Of a stretch of 64,000 bases of DNA, positions 16,006 to 24,721 are shown piece by piece; position 1 is the first letter of the stretch; each line of letters opens with the position of its first letter. Origin of the DNA: Sphingosinicella sp. YJ22 (GTDB taxonomy: Bacteria > Pseudomonadota > Alphaproteobacteria > Sphingomonadales > Sphingomonadaceae); assembly GCF_011320075.1 (NCBI RefSeq), contig NZ_JAANPA010000001.1, positions 124,001 through 188,000 of the forward strand, read 5' to 3'. The translations under genes were made by a program, and so were the position numbers. Under the pieces are notes generated by a model. The model did not search any database and was not told where the DNA came from. It worked only from the letters and a program-made list of their open reading frames with translations.

Positions 16006-17052
16006 TCAGGCTGCGCGTTGCAGACAGAAGGGACAATCATGTGCGAAATGGCCGGGGTGAAACTCGACCAGCTCGGGCTCGACCACCTTCATCCGCTCAT
16101 CGTGAGGAATCGGGCTTCGCGGCCAGAAGCTGCAGCCGGTCGGCGGGTTGAGAGGCGAAGGCGGATCGCCCTTCAAGATGACGCGCTTCCGGCTACGCTC
16201 GATCCGAGGATCAGGCTGCGGGATCGCGCTCATCAGGGCGCGCGTGTAGATGTGGAGCGGATCATCGACGACGGTTTCCGCGTCCCCCAGCTCGACGATC
16301 CGCCCCAGATACATGACCGCGATTCGATCCGCGATGTAGCGGACCACCGACAGATCGTGGGAAATGAAGATCATCGTCAGTCCCATGTCCCGACGCAGCT
16401 TCTTGAGGAGGTTGAGGATCTGCGACTGGATCGAGACGTCCAGAGCCGACACCGGTTCATCGGCGATGATCAGCTTCGGTTCCGGCGCAAGGGCGCGCGC
16501 GATCGCCACCCTCTGCCGCTGCCCGCCGGAGAATTCATGCGGGTATTTCTTCATCTGGGCGGGGCTGAGGCCGACCAGCCTGAGGAGCTCGACGACCCGT
16601 TCGCGCAGCGCCGTCCCGCGGACCCCGGGGTGGCGCGTCCGGATCGCCTCGGCGAGTGCGTCGAATACCGTCATTCTCGGGTTGAGCGACGCGTAGGGAT
16701 CCTGGAAGATCATCTGGAAATTGATCCGCTCGTGACGAACCTCCCGGTCGGAAAGGGAGCTGAGCTCCTTTCCTTCCAGAAAGATCCGCCCCGAAGTCGG
16801 CCGGATGATCTGCATGATGGTGCGGCTGAGCGTGGTCTTCCCACAGCCGGACTCGCCGACGAGGCCGAGGATCTCGCCCTGGCGGATGGAGAGCGAGACG
16901 TTGTCGACGGCTTTGATGACCCCGCGGCTCCCGCGCCCGAAGAACCCCGTGCCGAGATCGAAATGCTGGCTGACCGAATCCAGAACGAGAAAATCTTCCC
17001 GGGGCCCGCTCTCGCCCGTCTCCTTGCGCTCGCTGATGGCGGCGTCGGTCAT
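16006..17052 (-). CDS. oppF: Oligopeptide ABC transporter ATP-binding protein OppF
   Basis: A 348-residue ATPase. Walker A is GLVGESGCGKTTLSR (about residue 60), the Q-loop is MIFQDPYASLNPR, the signature is HEFSGGQRQRVAIARAL and Walker B is KLIIADEPVSALDVS, with the H-loop in FISHDLSVV. The C-terminal oligopeptide-transporter extension (SPLNPPTGCSFWPR) identifies the OppF/DppF subtype. It is the last gene of the oppA-B-C-D-F operon and overlaps oppD by 4 bp. It powers peptide uptake across the inner membrane together with OppD. Confidence 0.93.
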   Translation of the reverse strand: MTDAAISERKETGESGPREDFLVLDSVSQHFDLGTGFFGRGSRGVIKAVDNVSLSIRQGEILGLVGESGCGKTTLSRTIMQIIRPTSGRIFLEGKELSSLSDREVRHERINFQMIFQDPYASLNPRMTVFDALAEAIRTRHPGVRGTALRERVVELLRLVGLSPAQMKKYPHEFSGGQRQRVAIARALAPEPKLIIADEPVSALDVSIQSQILNLLKKLRRDMGLTMIFISHDLSVVRYIADRIAVMYLGRIVELGDAETVVDDPLHIYTRALMSAIPQPDPRIERSRKRVILKGDPPSPLNPPTGCSFWPRSPIPHDERMKVVEPELVEFHPGHFAHDCPFCLQRAA

Positions 17053-18068
17053 TCGAACGCCTCCGTGACGTCGCTGGTCAGCACGTCCTCGATCGGTTTG
17101 CTTCGATCGCAATACTGGCAGTCCTGCGCACAATGGCCTTCGGTAAGCACGACCAGCTCGGGTGGCGGGCCGTCAGGCGGGGCGAGCTTGGGATAGGGGC
17201 AGCGCGGATAGAAAGCGCAACCCTGGACCGGCTTGCTGAGGTCGGGAGGCATCCCCGGTACGGTATATAGCAGGTCTCCTTTCGTTTGGAGCGACGGGAT
17301 CGCCTTCTGGAGCGCCTGGGTATAGGCGTGATGCGGGTCGTAGAATATCTGATCGGCGGTGCCGCTCTCCACGTCGCGTCCGGCATACATCACGTTCACC
17401 CGCTCGCACGTGCCGGCCACGACGCCCAGATCGTGGGTGACGAGGATGATCGCCGTGCCCAGCCGTTCCTGCCGTTGCTTGAGGAGATCGAGGACCTGCG
17501 CCTGGATGGTGACGTCGAGCGCGGTCGTCGGTTCGTCGGCGATCAACAGGTCCGGCTCGGTAAGCAAGGCGGACGCGATCATCACCCGCTGGCGCATGCC
17601 GCCGGAGAATTCGTGCGGGTAGGAATGAATGCGCTTCGACGCTTCGGCAATCCCCACCTCCTCGAGCGCGGCGATTGCCTTGTGAAGCGCCGCGCGCTGA
17701 TCGAGGTCGGTATGCAGCCTCAGCGTCTCGACCATCTGGGTCGAGATGCGCAGGAACGGATTGAGCGAGGTCATCGGGTCTTGAAAGATCATCGAGATCC
17801 GTCCGCCGCGAATCTCCCGCATCCGGGAGTTCGTGGCCTGGAGCAGGTCCTCGCCGTCAAACATCACGGACCCCCCGACGATTCGTCCGGGCTCATCGAT
17901 CAGGCGGAGGATGGAGTAACAGCTGACCGACTTGCCGCTGCCGGATTCACCGACGATGCCGACCGTCTGGCCGCGTTCGACTTCGAAGCTGACGCCGTCG
18001 ACGGCGCGCACGACCCCGCCCCGCATGAAGAAATAGGTTTTGAGGTCCTGGACGTGGAGGAGCGCCAT
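17049..18068 (-). CDS. oppD: Oligopeptide ABC transporter ATP-binding protein OppD
   Basis: A 339-residue ATPase with Walker [17 protein letters not shown]-loop [14 protein letters not shown], signature [17 protein letters not shown], Walker [16 protein letters not shown] and H-loop LVTHDLGVV. The C-terminal extension has a cysteine cluster ([12 protein letters not shown] and [10 protein letters not shown]); similar clusters bind a [4Fe-4S] in some OppD proteins, so this is a possibility here. ATG 18068 was preferred over a TTG at 18077, which lacks spacing for a ribosome-binding site. Confidence 0.92.
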   Translation of the reverse strand: MALLHVQDLKTYFFMRGGVVRAVDGVSFEVERGQTVGIVGESGSGKSVSCYSILRLIDEPGRIVGGSVMFDGEDLLQATNSRMREIRGGRISMIFQDPMTSLNPFLRISTQMVETLRLHTDLDQRAALHKAIAALEEVGIAEASKRIHSYPHEFSGGMRQRVMIASALLTEPDLLIADEPTTALDVTIQAQVLDLLKQRQERLGTAIILVTHDLGVVAGTCERVNVMYAGRDVESGTADQIFYDPHHAYTQALQKAIPSLQTKGDLLYTVPGMPPDLSKPVQGCAFYPRCPYPKLAPPDGPPPELVVLTEGHCAQDCQYCDRSKPIEDVLTSDVTEAFE

Positions 18069-18073
18069 AGCGG

Positions 18074-18997
18074 TCAATCCCTCGCGCTCTTGGGGTCGAG
18101 CGCGTCACGCAGGCCGTCGCCCAAAAAGTTTAGCGAGAACAGGGTCAGCGCGAAGAAGAAAGCGGGGAAGATCAGCAGCCACGGGAAGATCTCCATGTTC
18201 TGCTGGCCCTCGTTGATCAGCACTCCCCAGGACGCGTTGGGCGGCTGAACGCCAAGGCCGAGGAAGCTGAGAAAAGCCTCGAGCAGCATGACCGCCGGCA
18301 CCGTCAGGGTAGCAACGACGATCACTGGGCCGAGCACGTTGGGGATCAGATGCTTCAGGATGATGCGGCGATGGCTGTAGCCGAGCGAGACGGCCGCTTC
18401 GATGAACTCCTGCTTGCGCAGCGCCATCACGCCGGAGCGGACGATGCGCGCCATGCTGAGCCATTCGACGAAGCCGATCGCGACGAACATCAGCCACAGT
18501 GACCGGCCGAACGCCACCATCAGCAGGATCACGAAGATGGTGAATGGCAGCGCATAGAGGATGTCGACCAGACGCATCATCACTGCGTCGGTCTTCCCGC
18601 CGAGATAGCCGGCGGTGGCACCGTAGAGGACGCCGATCAGCAGGGCGACCAAGGTCGCGATCAGGCCGACCATCAGGGAGATGCGCCCGCCCTCCATCAC
18701 CCTGACCATCAGGTCGCGGCCGAGCGTGTCGGTGCCGAACCAGTGGGTCGCGGAGGGCCCCTGCGCCCCTATCATGAGATCCTGCTGCTGGCTATCCCAA
18801 GGGGAGAGGAAGGGCCCGACGACGCAGAACAGCGCGATGGCGATGAACACGAACAGGCTGATCAGCGCCAGCTTGTTCTTGCCGAGCCGATGCCATGCGT
18901 CCCGCCAGAGCGAAGCGCCACGTTCGATCTCCGGCGTGGCCGGTTCGCGCCCGACATCCTCGTCTGCGCCCAGCACGGCCTCTACCGAACCGCTCAT
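18074..18997 (-). CDS. oppC: Oligopeptide ABC transporter permease OppC
   Basis: A 307-residue inner-membrane protein. It has an N-terminal helix after a cytoplasmic lead (LGKNKLALISLFVFIAIALF), the family's periplasmic DLMIGAQGPSATHWFGTDTL segment with GTDxLGRD, and the EAA coupling loop EAAVSLGYSHRRIILKHLIP that contacts the ATPases. It forms the translocation channel with OppB. The stop lies just upstream of the oppD start; oppB ends 27 bp before it. Confidence 0.93.
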   Translation of the reverse strand: MSGSVEAVLGADEDVGREPATPEIERGASLWRDAWHRLGKNKLALISLFVFIAIALFCVVGPFLSPWDSQQQDLMIGAQGPSATHWFGTDTLGRDLMVRVMEGGRISLMVGLIATLVALLIGVLYGATAGYLGGKTDAVMMRLVDILYALPFTIFVILLMVAFGRSLWLMFVAIGFVEWLSMARIVRSGVMALRKQEFIEAAVSLGYSHRRIILKHLIPNVLGPVIVVATLTVPAVMLLEAFLSFLGLGVQPPNASWGVLINEGQQNMEIFPWLLIFPAFFFALTLFSLNFLGDGLRDALDPKSARD

Positions 18998-19024
18998 GGC
19001 CGCGGTCTCCCGGTTCGCATCAGA

Positions 19025-19942
19025 TCACTCATATTTCAGCCGCGGGTTGAGGGCGACGTGAGCGATGTCGGCCAGCAGGTTCATGACGACGATCAAGGCC
19101 GCGAACAGCACGGTCAGCCCCAGGATCAGGAAATCGTCGCGGTTCAGCGCCGCCTTCACGAACCACTGGCCGAGACCGGGTATCTGGAAGATCGTCTCCA
19201 CCACGAACGATCCGGAAATGATCCCGGCAAGGGCTGGTCCCAGGAAGGTGATCGCGGGGATGAGCCCGCCCTTCAAGCAATGCTTCCAGACGATGGTCCA
19301 CTCAGGGACGCCCTTGGCCCGGGCCGTGCGGACGAAGTCTTGGTTGAGCATCTCCAGCATGCCGCCGCGCGTGAGACGCGCGAAATAGGCGGCGTAATAG
19401 AGGCTGAGAGTTGCAGCCGGCAGAATGATATATTCAGGACCATACCAGCCGGAAACCGGCAGGAGGCGAAGGATCAAGCCGAACACCAGTGCGAGCAAGG
19501 GGCCCATCACGAAGGTGGGCAGGCAAATACCAGCCATCGAAACCGACATCGGCACATAATCGAGCCAGGTGTTGCGCCTGACCGCCGCTACGATCCCGGT
19601 GGGGATGCCGATAAGCAAGGCCGCGAGCAGCGAGATGGACCCCAGCTTCAACGAAACCGGGAAGGATTCGGCGATGATGTCGGTCACCGACCGGTTGGCA
19701 TAAACCGCCGAGGGGCCGAATTCACCGCTCAGCGTATTGGTCAGTGACGTCCAGAAACGTTCCAGGACCGGTTTGTCATAGCCGTAAAAGGCTTCGATCT
19801 GGGCCAGGATGTGGGGCGGGATCGCGCGCTCCGAGCTGAACGGGCTGCCGGGGGTCGCCGCTACCAGGAAGAAGGTGATGGCATAGATGGCCAGCAGCAC
19901 GAGCAGGCCTTGCAGAAACCGCAGGGCGATGAACTTCGCCAT
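19025..19942 (-). CDS. oppB: Oligopeptide ABC transporter permease OppB
   Basis: A 305-residue inner-membrane permease with six helices. The N-terminal FIALRFLQGLLVLLAIYAIT helix, the LKLGSISLLAALLIGIPTGI segment and the EAA-like loop QDFVRTARAKGVPEWTIVWK are characteristic of OppB/DppB. A family ending GLGQWFVKAALNRDDFLILG is present. It is 64 bp downstream of oppA, and 27 bp separate it from oppC. Confidence 0.93.
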   Translation of the reverse strand: MAKFIALRFLQGLLVLLAIYAITFFLVAATPGSPFSSERAIPPHILAQIEAFYGYDKPVLERFWTSLTNTLSGEFGPSAVYANRSVTDIIAESFPVSLKLGSISLLAALLIGIPTGIVAAVRRNTWLDYVPMSVSMAGICLPTFVMGPLLALVFGLILRLLPVSGWYGPEYIILPAATLSLYYAAYFARLTRGGMLEMLNQDFVRTARAKGVPEWTIVWKHCLKGGLIPAITFLGPALAGIISGSFVVETIFQIPGLGQWFVKAALNRDDFLILGLTVLFAALIVVMNLLADIAHVALNPRLKYE

Positions 19943-20006
19943 GGCTTATGGAGTCCGGTGCCCGGCGGGTCTGGCCGAGCCTTTCCGATCAGCGCGCATC
20001 TCTTGC

Positions 20007-21674
20007 TCAACCGCTGCTGATCGAGACATATTTGTAGGGACGGTTGTCGAGCAGCGTCGGATTCCAACCCTGGACGCGCGGATCCTTCAGATAGATTCGC
20101 GTATACCAGTAGATCGGGATCACCGGCAGCTCCGTCAGCAGCAGCCGTTCGGCCTGCTGCATCAGCTGCATGCGCTGCGGCTCGGTCGACGCAGTGCGGG
20201 CCTGCTGGATCAGCGCATCATATTGCGCATTGCTCCATCCCGTATCGTTATTGCCGTTGCCCGTGGTAAAGATCTCGAGGAACGTCATCGGGTAGGCGTA
20301 ATCTGCGATCCAGCCGGCCCGTGACAGGTCGTAGTTCAGCTGGCTCTGGCTATCGAGATAGACCTTCCATTCCTGGTTGTAGATGCCGACGTCGATGCCG
20401 AGATTCTCGCGCCACATCGCCTGGATGGCTTCCGCGATCTTGCGGTGGGCCTCGGACGTGTTGATCAGGATCTCCTTGCGGGGAAAACCTCGACCGCCGG
20501 GGAAGCCGGCCTCCGCCAGCAACTGGCGCGCGCGCTGGAGATTGAACTGCACCTGCTGGGAGGCCGGATAGTTCTGCAGGCCGGGGGGAACGATGCCGCT
20601 GGCGGGAGCCTGGCCGCCCTGGGTTACCCGCTCCACCAACATCCTTCGGTCGATCGCAAGGTTAAGCGCCTCGCGGACGCGCGGATCGTTGAAGGGCTCA
20701 CGCGTCACGTTGATCCGGAAGAAGTAAAGGCCGAGGTAGGGATCGATCTTCAGCTGTTCGGCATTCTCGCGCTGAAAGGTTGGAATCCGGTCCGGCGACA
20801 CGGTGCTGGTGAGATGCAGCCTGCCGGCGAGGAACGCGGTCTCCTCGGTCCGGACATTCTCGATCGGGAAGAAGTGGATCTCGTTCAGCCTGACGCGCGC
20901 CGCGTCCCAATAAGTGGGGCTCTTGGCGACCTTGATGACCTGGTTGGTGGTCCACTGGGTGAGGCGGAAGGGCCCGTTGCCGACATAATTCTCCGCCGTC
21001 GACCAGCTGTTCTGGCGGTTGGTCATGCCTCCGAACCGCTCGACCACCCGCGGGTTGACCGGAAAGAAGCTGTAATGCTTCAGCATGTTGAGGAAATAAG
21101 GCGTCGGTCCCGCAAGCGTGACTTCCAGCGTGCGCGGGTTAAGCGCCCTGACGCCGACCTGGCTGAAGTCGTTGATCTGGCCCTGGTGGAAGGCCTCCGC
21201 GTTGCGGATGACGTAGAGCATCGACGCATATTCAGCGCCCAAAGCAGGGCTCAGGATACGCTGCCAGCTGTAGACGAAGTCGCCAGCCGTGACCGGCTCC
21301 CCGTTGCTCCAGCGGGCGTTCTCGCGCAGCTGGAACCGCCAGACGGTGAAGTCCGCATTATGCTCCCAGCGCTCGGCGACGCCGGGCTCCGGCTCGAGGT
21401 CGTTGCTTGGATGGTAGGAGATCAGGCCTTCCATCAGCGACGAGATGATGCGGTTCTCCGGAACGCCGGTGACGAGATGCGGATCGAGCGCCTTGGGCTC
21501 GGCGCCATTTCCCATGAGGAGAATGCCGTTTTTCGCGGCGATATCCACCTCGCGCTCGCGCGTGCCGCAGGCGACCACCGTGAAGCAGATCGCGACAATG
21601 GCGACGCTGAGGAACGAGCTTGAGAATTGGGCTGCAAAAGCCTTGATGGCTGTGGCCAAGGTACCGACGCGCAC
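20007..21674 (-). CDS. oppA: Peptide-binding lipoprotein OppA
   Basis: A 555-residue solute-binding protein. The GTG at 21674 has AAGGAG six bases upstream and gives a normal signal with the lipobox FTVVAC; a longer frame to 21779 would put an implausible 35-residue lead in front. Cluster C (SBP family 5) features are seen: GAEPKALDPHLVTGVPENRI near the N-terminus, then WRFQLRENARWSNGEPVTAG and DFVYSWQRILSP. It captures peptides in the periplasm and delivers them to OppBC. First gene of the operon. Confidence 0.92.
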   Translation of the reverse strand: MRVGTLATAIKAFAAQFSSSFLSVAIVAICFTVVACGTREREVDIAAKNGILLMGNGAEPKALDPHLVTGVPENRIISSLMEGLISYHPSNDLEPEPGVAERWEHNADFTVWRFQLRENARWSNGEPVTAGDFVYSWQRILSPALGAEYASMLYVIRNAEAFHQGQINDFSQVGVRALNPRTLEVTLAGPTPYFLNMLKHYSFFPVNPRVVERFGGMTNRQNSWSTAENYVGNGPFRLTQWTTNQVIKVAKSPTYWDAARVRLNEIHFFPIENVRTEETAFLAGRLHLTSTVSPDRIPTFQRENAEQLKIDPYLGLYFFRINVTREPFNDPRVREALNLAIDRRMLVERVTQGGQAPASGIVPPGLQNYPASQQVQFNLQRARQLLAEAGFPGGRGFPRKEILINTSEAHRKIAEAIQAMWRENLGIDVGIYNQEWKVYLDSQSQLNYDLSRAGWIADYAYPMTFLEIFTTGNGNNDTGWSNAQYDALIQQARTASTEPQRMQLMQQAERLLLTELPVIPIYWYTRIYLKDPRVQGWNPTLLDNRPYKYVSISSG

Positions 21675-22172
21675 AGGCTGCTCCTTAGGCTCCAAAGCTG
21701 GAGCGGTCTCTGAAACCCCTGGTCCGCCCTTTGCTCGGAGGTCCGCAGCAGGCTGGATGCGTAACAATTGATCGACCACGCGGATTGTTCCAGCTCACAA
21801 GCCGGGGCGAATGGTCCACCCTCGAGTGGCTTCGGTATGGATCTTCAGCTGTGGGTCTGCGCCGGTGCCGAGCGCGGCGTGCGCCGCTAAGCCCCTATTG
21901 CGGCCGTTCTGGGCTGCATTCGCCGCGTCAAAAGCCGGAAATTCTTTCAGCCAGCTTTGCTAAGTCTGATCTCGACCCAATGCGGGCATTGTCGTCAGCG
22001 ACGAAGCGGAAGCCGGCCGCACGTGACTTCGTGGTCTGAGACACGGTGACGCTCGAAACTCGGCGCAGCACGTCCGTTCGCCGCCCTCCGCCGGTGCGCG
22101 ATCATGTCGCGCCGAATCAACCCCGGGCTTCGACGGCCACCCCTGTGAGGGGGCAGCCGCCTTCGAAGCCGG
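21675..22172. other. Intergenic region between oppA and the M13 peptidase gene
   Basis: About 500 bp holding the opp promoter region on the minus strand and repeat copy C (21872-22000). The 22030-22170 part has no frame with protein-like composition. A GC-rich hairpin CTTCGAAGCCGG region near 22160 could end the peptidase transcript, but lacks a T-run. Confidence 0.35.
21872..22000. repeat. Dispersed island repeat, copy C
   Basis: Aligns along its length with copy B: CGCTAAGCCCCTATTGCGGC, then TTCGCCGCGTCAAAAGCCGG, TTTCAGCCAGCTTTG and TCGACCCAATGCGGGCATTG. Non-coding. Confidence 0.55.
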
Positions 22173-24341
22173 TTACCAGATGCGGACGCGCTGCTCTGGC
22201 GGGATGTAGAGTGGATCGCTGGGCTGGATGTCGAACGCCCGATACCACGCATCGATGTTGCGCAGCGGTGCGTAGGCCCTGATCATGCCGGGCGAGTGCG
22301 GTCCGGTGGCAAGCTGCTGCCGGAGAGCATCGTCCCGGAACAAGGTCCGCCAAACCTGAGCCCAGGCGAGGAAGAAGCGCTGGTCGCCGGTGAATCCGTC
22401 GATCACCGGCGCTTCGCGACCGTTGAGGGAATTGCGATAGGCCTCGTAGGCGATGGTGAGGCCACCGAGGTCGCCGATATTCTCGCCCATAGCCACGCGC
22501 CCGTTGATGCGCTGGCCCGGAAGCTGCGGGAACTCGACCGCTTCATATTGGGCACCGAGGCGCGCTGCCTGCACCTCGAACGCCGCGGCATTCTCGGGGG
22601 TCCACCAGTCGCGAAGCACGCCGCGACCGTCTGACTTGCGGCCCTGATCGTCGAAGCCGTGGATGATCTCGTGGCCGATCACTCCGCCGATGGCGCCATA
22701 GTTGATCGCCGAATCCGCCTGCGGATCAAAGAAGGGCGGCTGCAAGATCGCGGCCGGGAAAACGATCTCGTTCCGTGGCGGGTTATAATAGGCGTTCACC
22801 GTCTGCGGCGTCATGCCCCACTCACCGCGCTCGACGTCCTGGCCGATTCGCCGACGGTCCCGCCCCCACTCGAACGCCCGAGAGCGCAGAGCATTGCCGA
22901 ACAGATCGCCCGGCCGAACCTCCAGCGCCGAATAATCGCGCCATTCATCGGGGTGACCGATGCGGACGGTAAAGGTCTCGAGCTTGGCGAGCGCCTCCCG
23001 CTTCGTGGCCGGTGTCATCCAGTCGAGGTTCTCGAGCCGGCTTCGCATCGCGGTGCGAAGATTGGCGACCAGCTCTGCCATCTGCCGCTGTGCTTCGGGC
23101 GTGTAGTAAAGCTCGACATAGTCGCGGCCGATCGCCTCCCCCATCGCGTCCTCGGCGAATGCGACTGCCCGCTTCCAAAGCTCGCGCTGCTGCGGCTGGC
23201 CCTGGAGGAAGCGCGAGCGGAAGTCGAACTGCGCGTCGACGAACTGCCGCGAAAGCAGCGGCGCCGCGTCTTCGACGGTGTGGAAGGCCTGCCATGCGCG
23301 CAGCGTCCCGACGTCGGCATTCGCAAAGATCTCGGCGAGCCGGGGGACAGCGGTGTTCTGCGCGACGATCGCACGCTCCGCGTGGTCGACTCCGGCGGCA
23401 CGGAAGAAGGTCGCCCACGGGAAGCCCGGCGCCTGCGCCTGCAGCTCGGACGGAGTCATCGGATTGTAGGTACGGTCGCGGTCGCGGCTCTCGGCGCGGC
23501 TCCAGTGGGCGCGGGCGATCTCCGTCTCCAGCGCGACGATCGCGGCAGCCGCCTGCTCCGGCTGCTCCCAACCGGCGAGGCCTAGCATCTGCGCGACATA
23601 TTGCTGGTAGCGCGCCTTCTGCGGCGCGAACCTCTCTTCCAGATAATAGTCGCGGTCCGGAAGGCCCAGGCCCGACTGGCGTAGGCCCAGCGCATAATGC
23701 TCCGGATCGCGCGAATCGTCATTGACGCCCATGCTGAAGAAGCTGGCGCCGGGGCCGCTCATCGACCGGCCCATCAACGCGGCGATCTGGTCCTTGCTCT
23801 GCGCCGCGCGGATCTGCTGCAGGTGGGGCTGAAGCGGCCTGGCGCCGAGCCGCTCGACTCGCGCCTCGTCCATGAAGCTGCCGTAGAGCGTCGCGACCTT
23901 CGCGCGGTCGGCATTGCTGTCGTTGACCCTGTAATTCTCCACCAGCTGCCTAACCCGCGCTTCGGACAGGTCGCGAAGCACGTTGAACGAGCCGAAGCTC
24001 GAGCGGTCGGCGGGAATCTGCGTGGTGCGCGCCCAATTGCCGTTTGCAAAGGCGAAGAAGTCTGCGCCCGGGCGGACATTGCGATCCATGCCTGACGCGT
24101 CGAAACCCCACACTCCCATGCGCTGGCTCGCGATCCGGTCGGTGGAGCCCCCCGGACGGGTGACAGTCGTGCCCGCGTCGCTTCGACGCACGCCGCGCTC
24201 GTAGAGCTGAATGCATCGATCGTCGCCTGGCCCGCGGGCGCAAGCCGGCAGGCGGGCGGATGATCCGGATTGCTGCGCGGCGAGAGCAATTGGAGCGGAA
24301 GCGGCGAGGAGGGTGGCAGCAACGAACAACTTGCTTCTCAA
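22173..24341 (-). CDS. M13-family zinc metallopeptidase (neprilysin/PepO type)
   Basis: A 722-residue secreted peptidase. The zinc site is H557-E558-x-x-H561 (GHEIIHGFDDQG) with E620 in GENIGDLGG as third ligand; NAYYNPPRNEIVFPAAIL is the substrate-binding NAYY/F motif. The N-terminal M13 domain starts with DRNVRPGADFFAFANGNW. A TTG at 24341 with GGAG seven bases upstream gives a clean signal peptide (LFVAATLLAASAPIALA). M13 enzymes cleave short peptides, which fits the neighbouring peptide importer on the same strand. The protein ends RVRIW, close to the usual C-terminal tryptophan. Confidence 0.92.
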   Translation of the reverse strand: MRSKLFVAATLLAASAPIALAAQQSGSSARLPACARGPGDDRCIQLYERGVRRSDAGTTVTRPGGSTDRIASQRMGVWGFDASGMDRNVRPGADFFAFANGNWARTTQIPADRSSFGSFNVLRDLSEARVRQLVENYRVNDSNADRAKVATLYGSFMDEARVERLGARPLQPHLQQIRAAQSKDQIAALMGRSMSGPGASFFSMGVNDDSRDPEHYALGLRQSGLGLPDRDYYLEERFAPQKARYQQYVAQMLGLAGWEQPEQAAAAIVALETEIARAHWSRAESRDRDRTYNPMTPSELQAQAPGFPWATFFRAAGVDHAERAIVAQNTAVPRLAEIFANADVGTLRAWQAFHTVEDAAPLLSRQFVDAQFDFRSRFLQGQPQQRELWKRAVAFAEDAMGEAIGRDYVELYYTPEAQRQMAELVANLRTAMRSRLENLDWMTPATKREALAKLETFTVRIGHPDEWRDYSALEVRPGDLFGNALRSRAFEWGRDRRRIGQDVERGEWGMTPQTVNAYYNPPRNEIVFPAAILQPPFFDPQADSAINYGAIGGVIGHEIIHGFDDQGRKSDGRGVLRDWWTPENAAAFEVQAARLGAQYEAVEFPQLPGQRINGRVAMGENIGDLGGLTIAYEAYRNSLNGREAPVIDGFTGDQRFFLAWAQVWRTLFRDDALRQQLATGPHSPGMIRAYAPLRNIDAWYRAFDIQPSDPLYIPPEQRVRIW

Positions 24342-24721
24342 GCAACTTCTCCGACCGGGGATGGCCCGTCTGGCACAAGAGTGAAGGACGGCGAGGAGGT
24401 GAGTAACAGGTTTTCCCAGGATCGAAAATGAATGAGCATCGGACTGAAACTGCAAGGGGAGAAAGCTCGCCTCACGATTCCCGGACAGGTATCTCGCCTT
24501 GGAAACAGTCTCGGCGGGGCCCTGCAGCACGATATAAATCGCAGCTGTTCCTCATGAATGAGCGACCGCATTCACGACATCTCCGCTAGGAGCGGACCGT
24601 CGGCTTCCGGCCAGATTCGACCATTCGCGCTTAACGCGGGGGCGAGCTGCGCGACGAAACCGGCCTTGACCGATCGAACCACCCCCTGGCGCTGGTGCGC
24701 GCTAGGGGGTAGTTCCAATCA
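24342..24721. other. Gap between M13 peptidase and integrase remnant
   Basis: About 380 bp with no convincing gene. It presumably contains the M13 promoter. At about 24585-24645 there is a short repeat fragment (copy D: GTCGGCTTCCGGCCAGATTC) that matches part of copy A. An inverted repeat ACCCCCTGGCGC…GCGCTAGGGGGT occurs at about 24681-24712 and could be a terminator-like or recombination-associated hairpin beside the integrase end. Confidence 0.35.
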
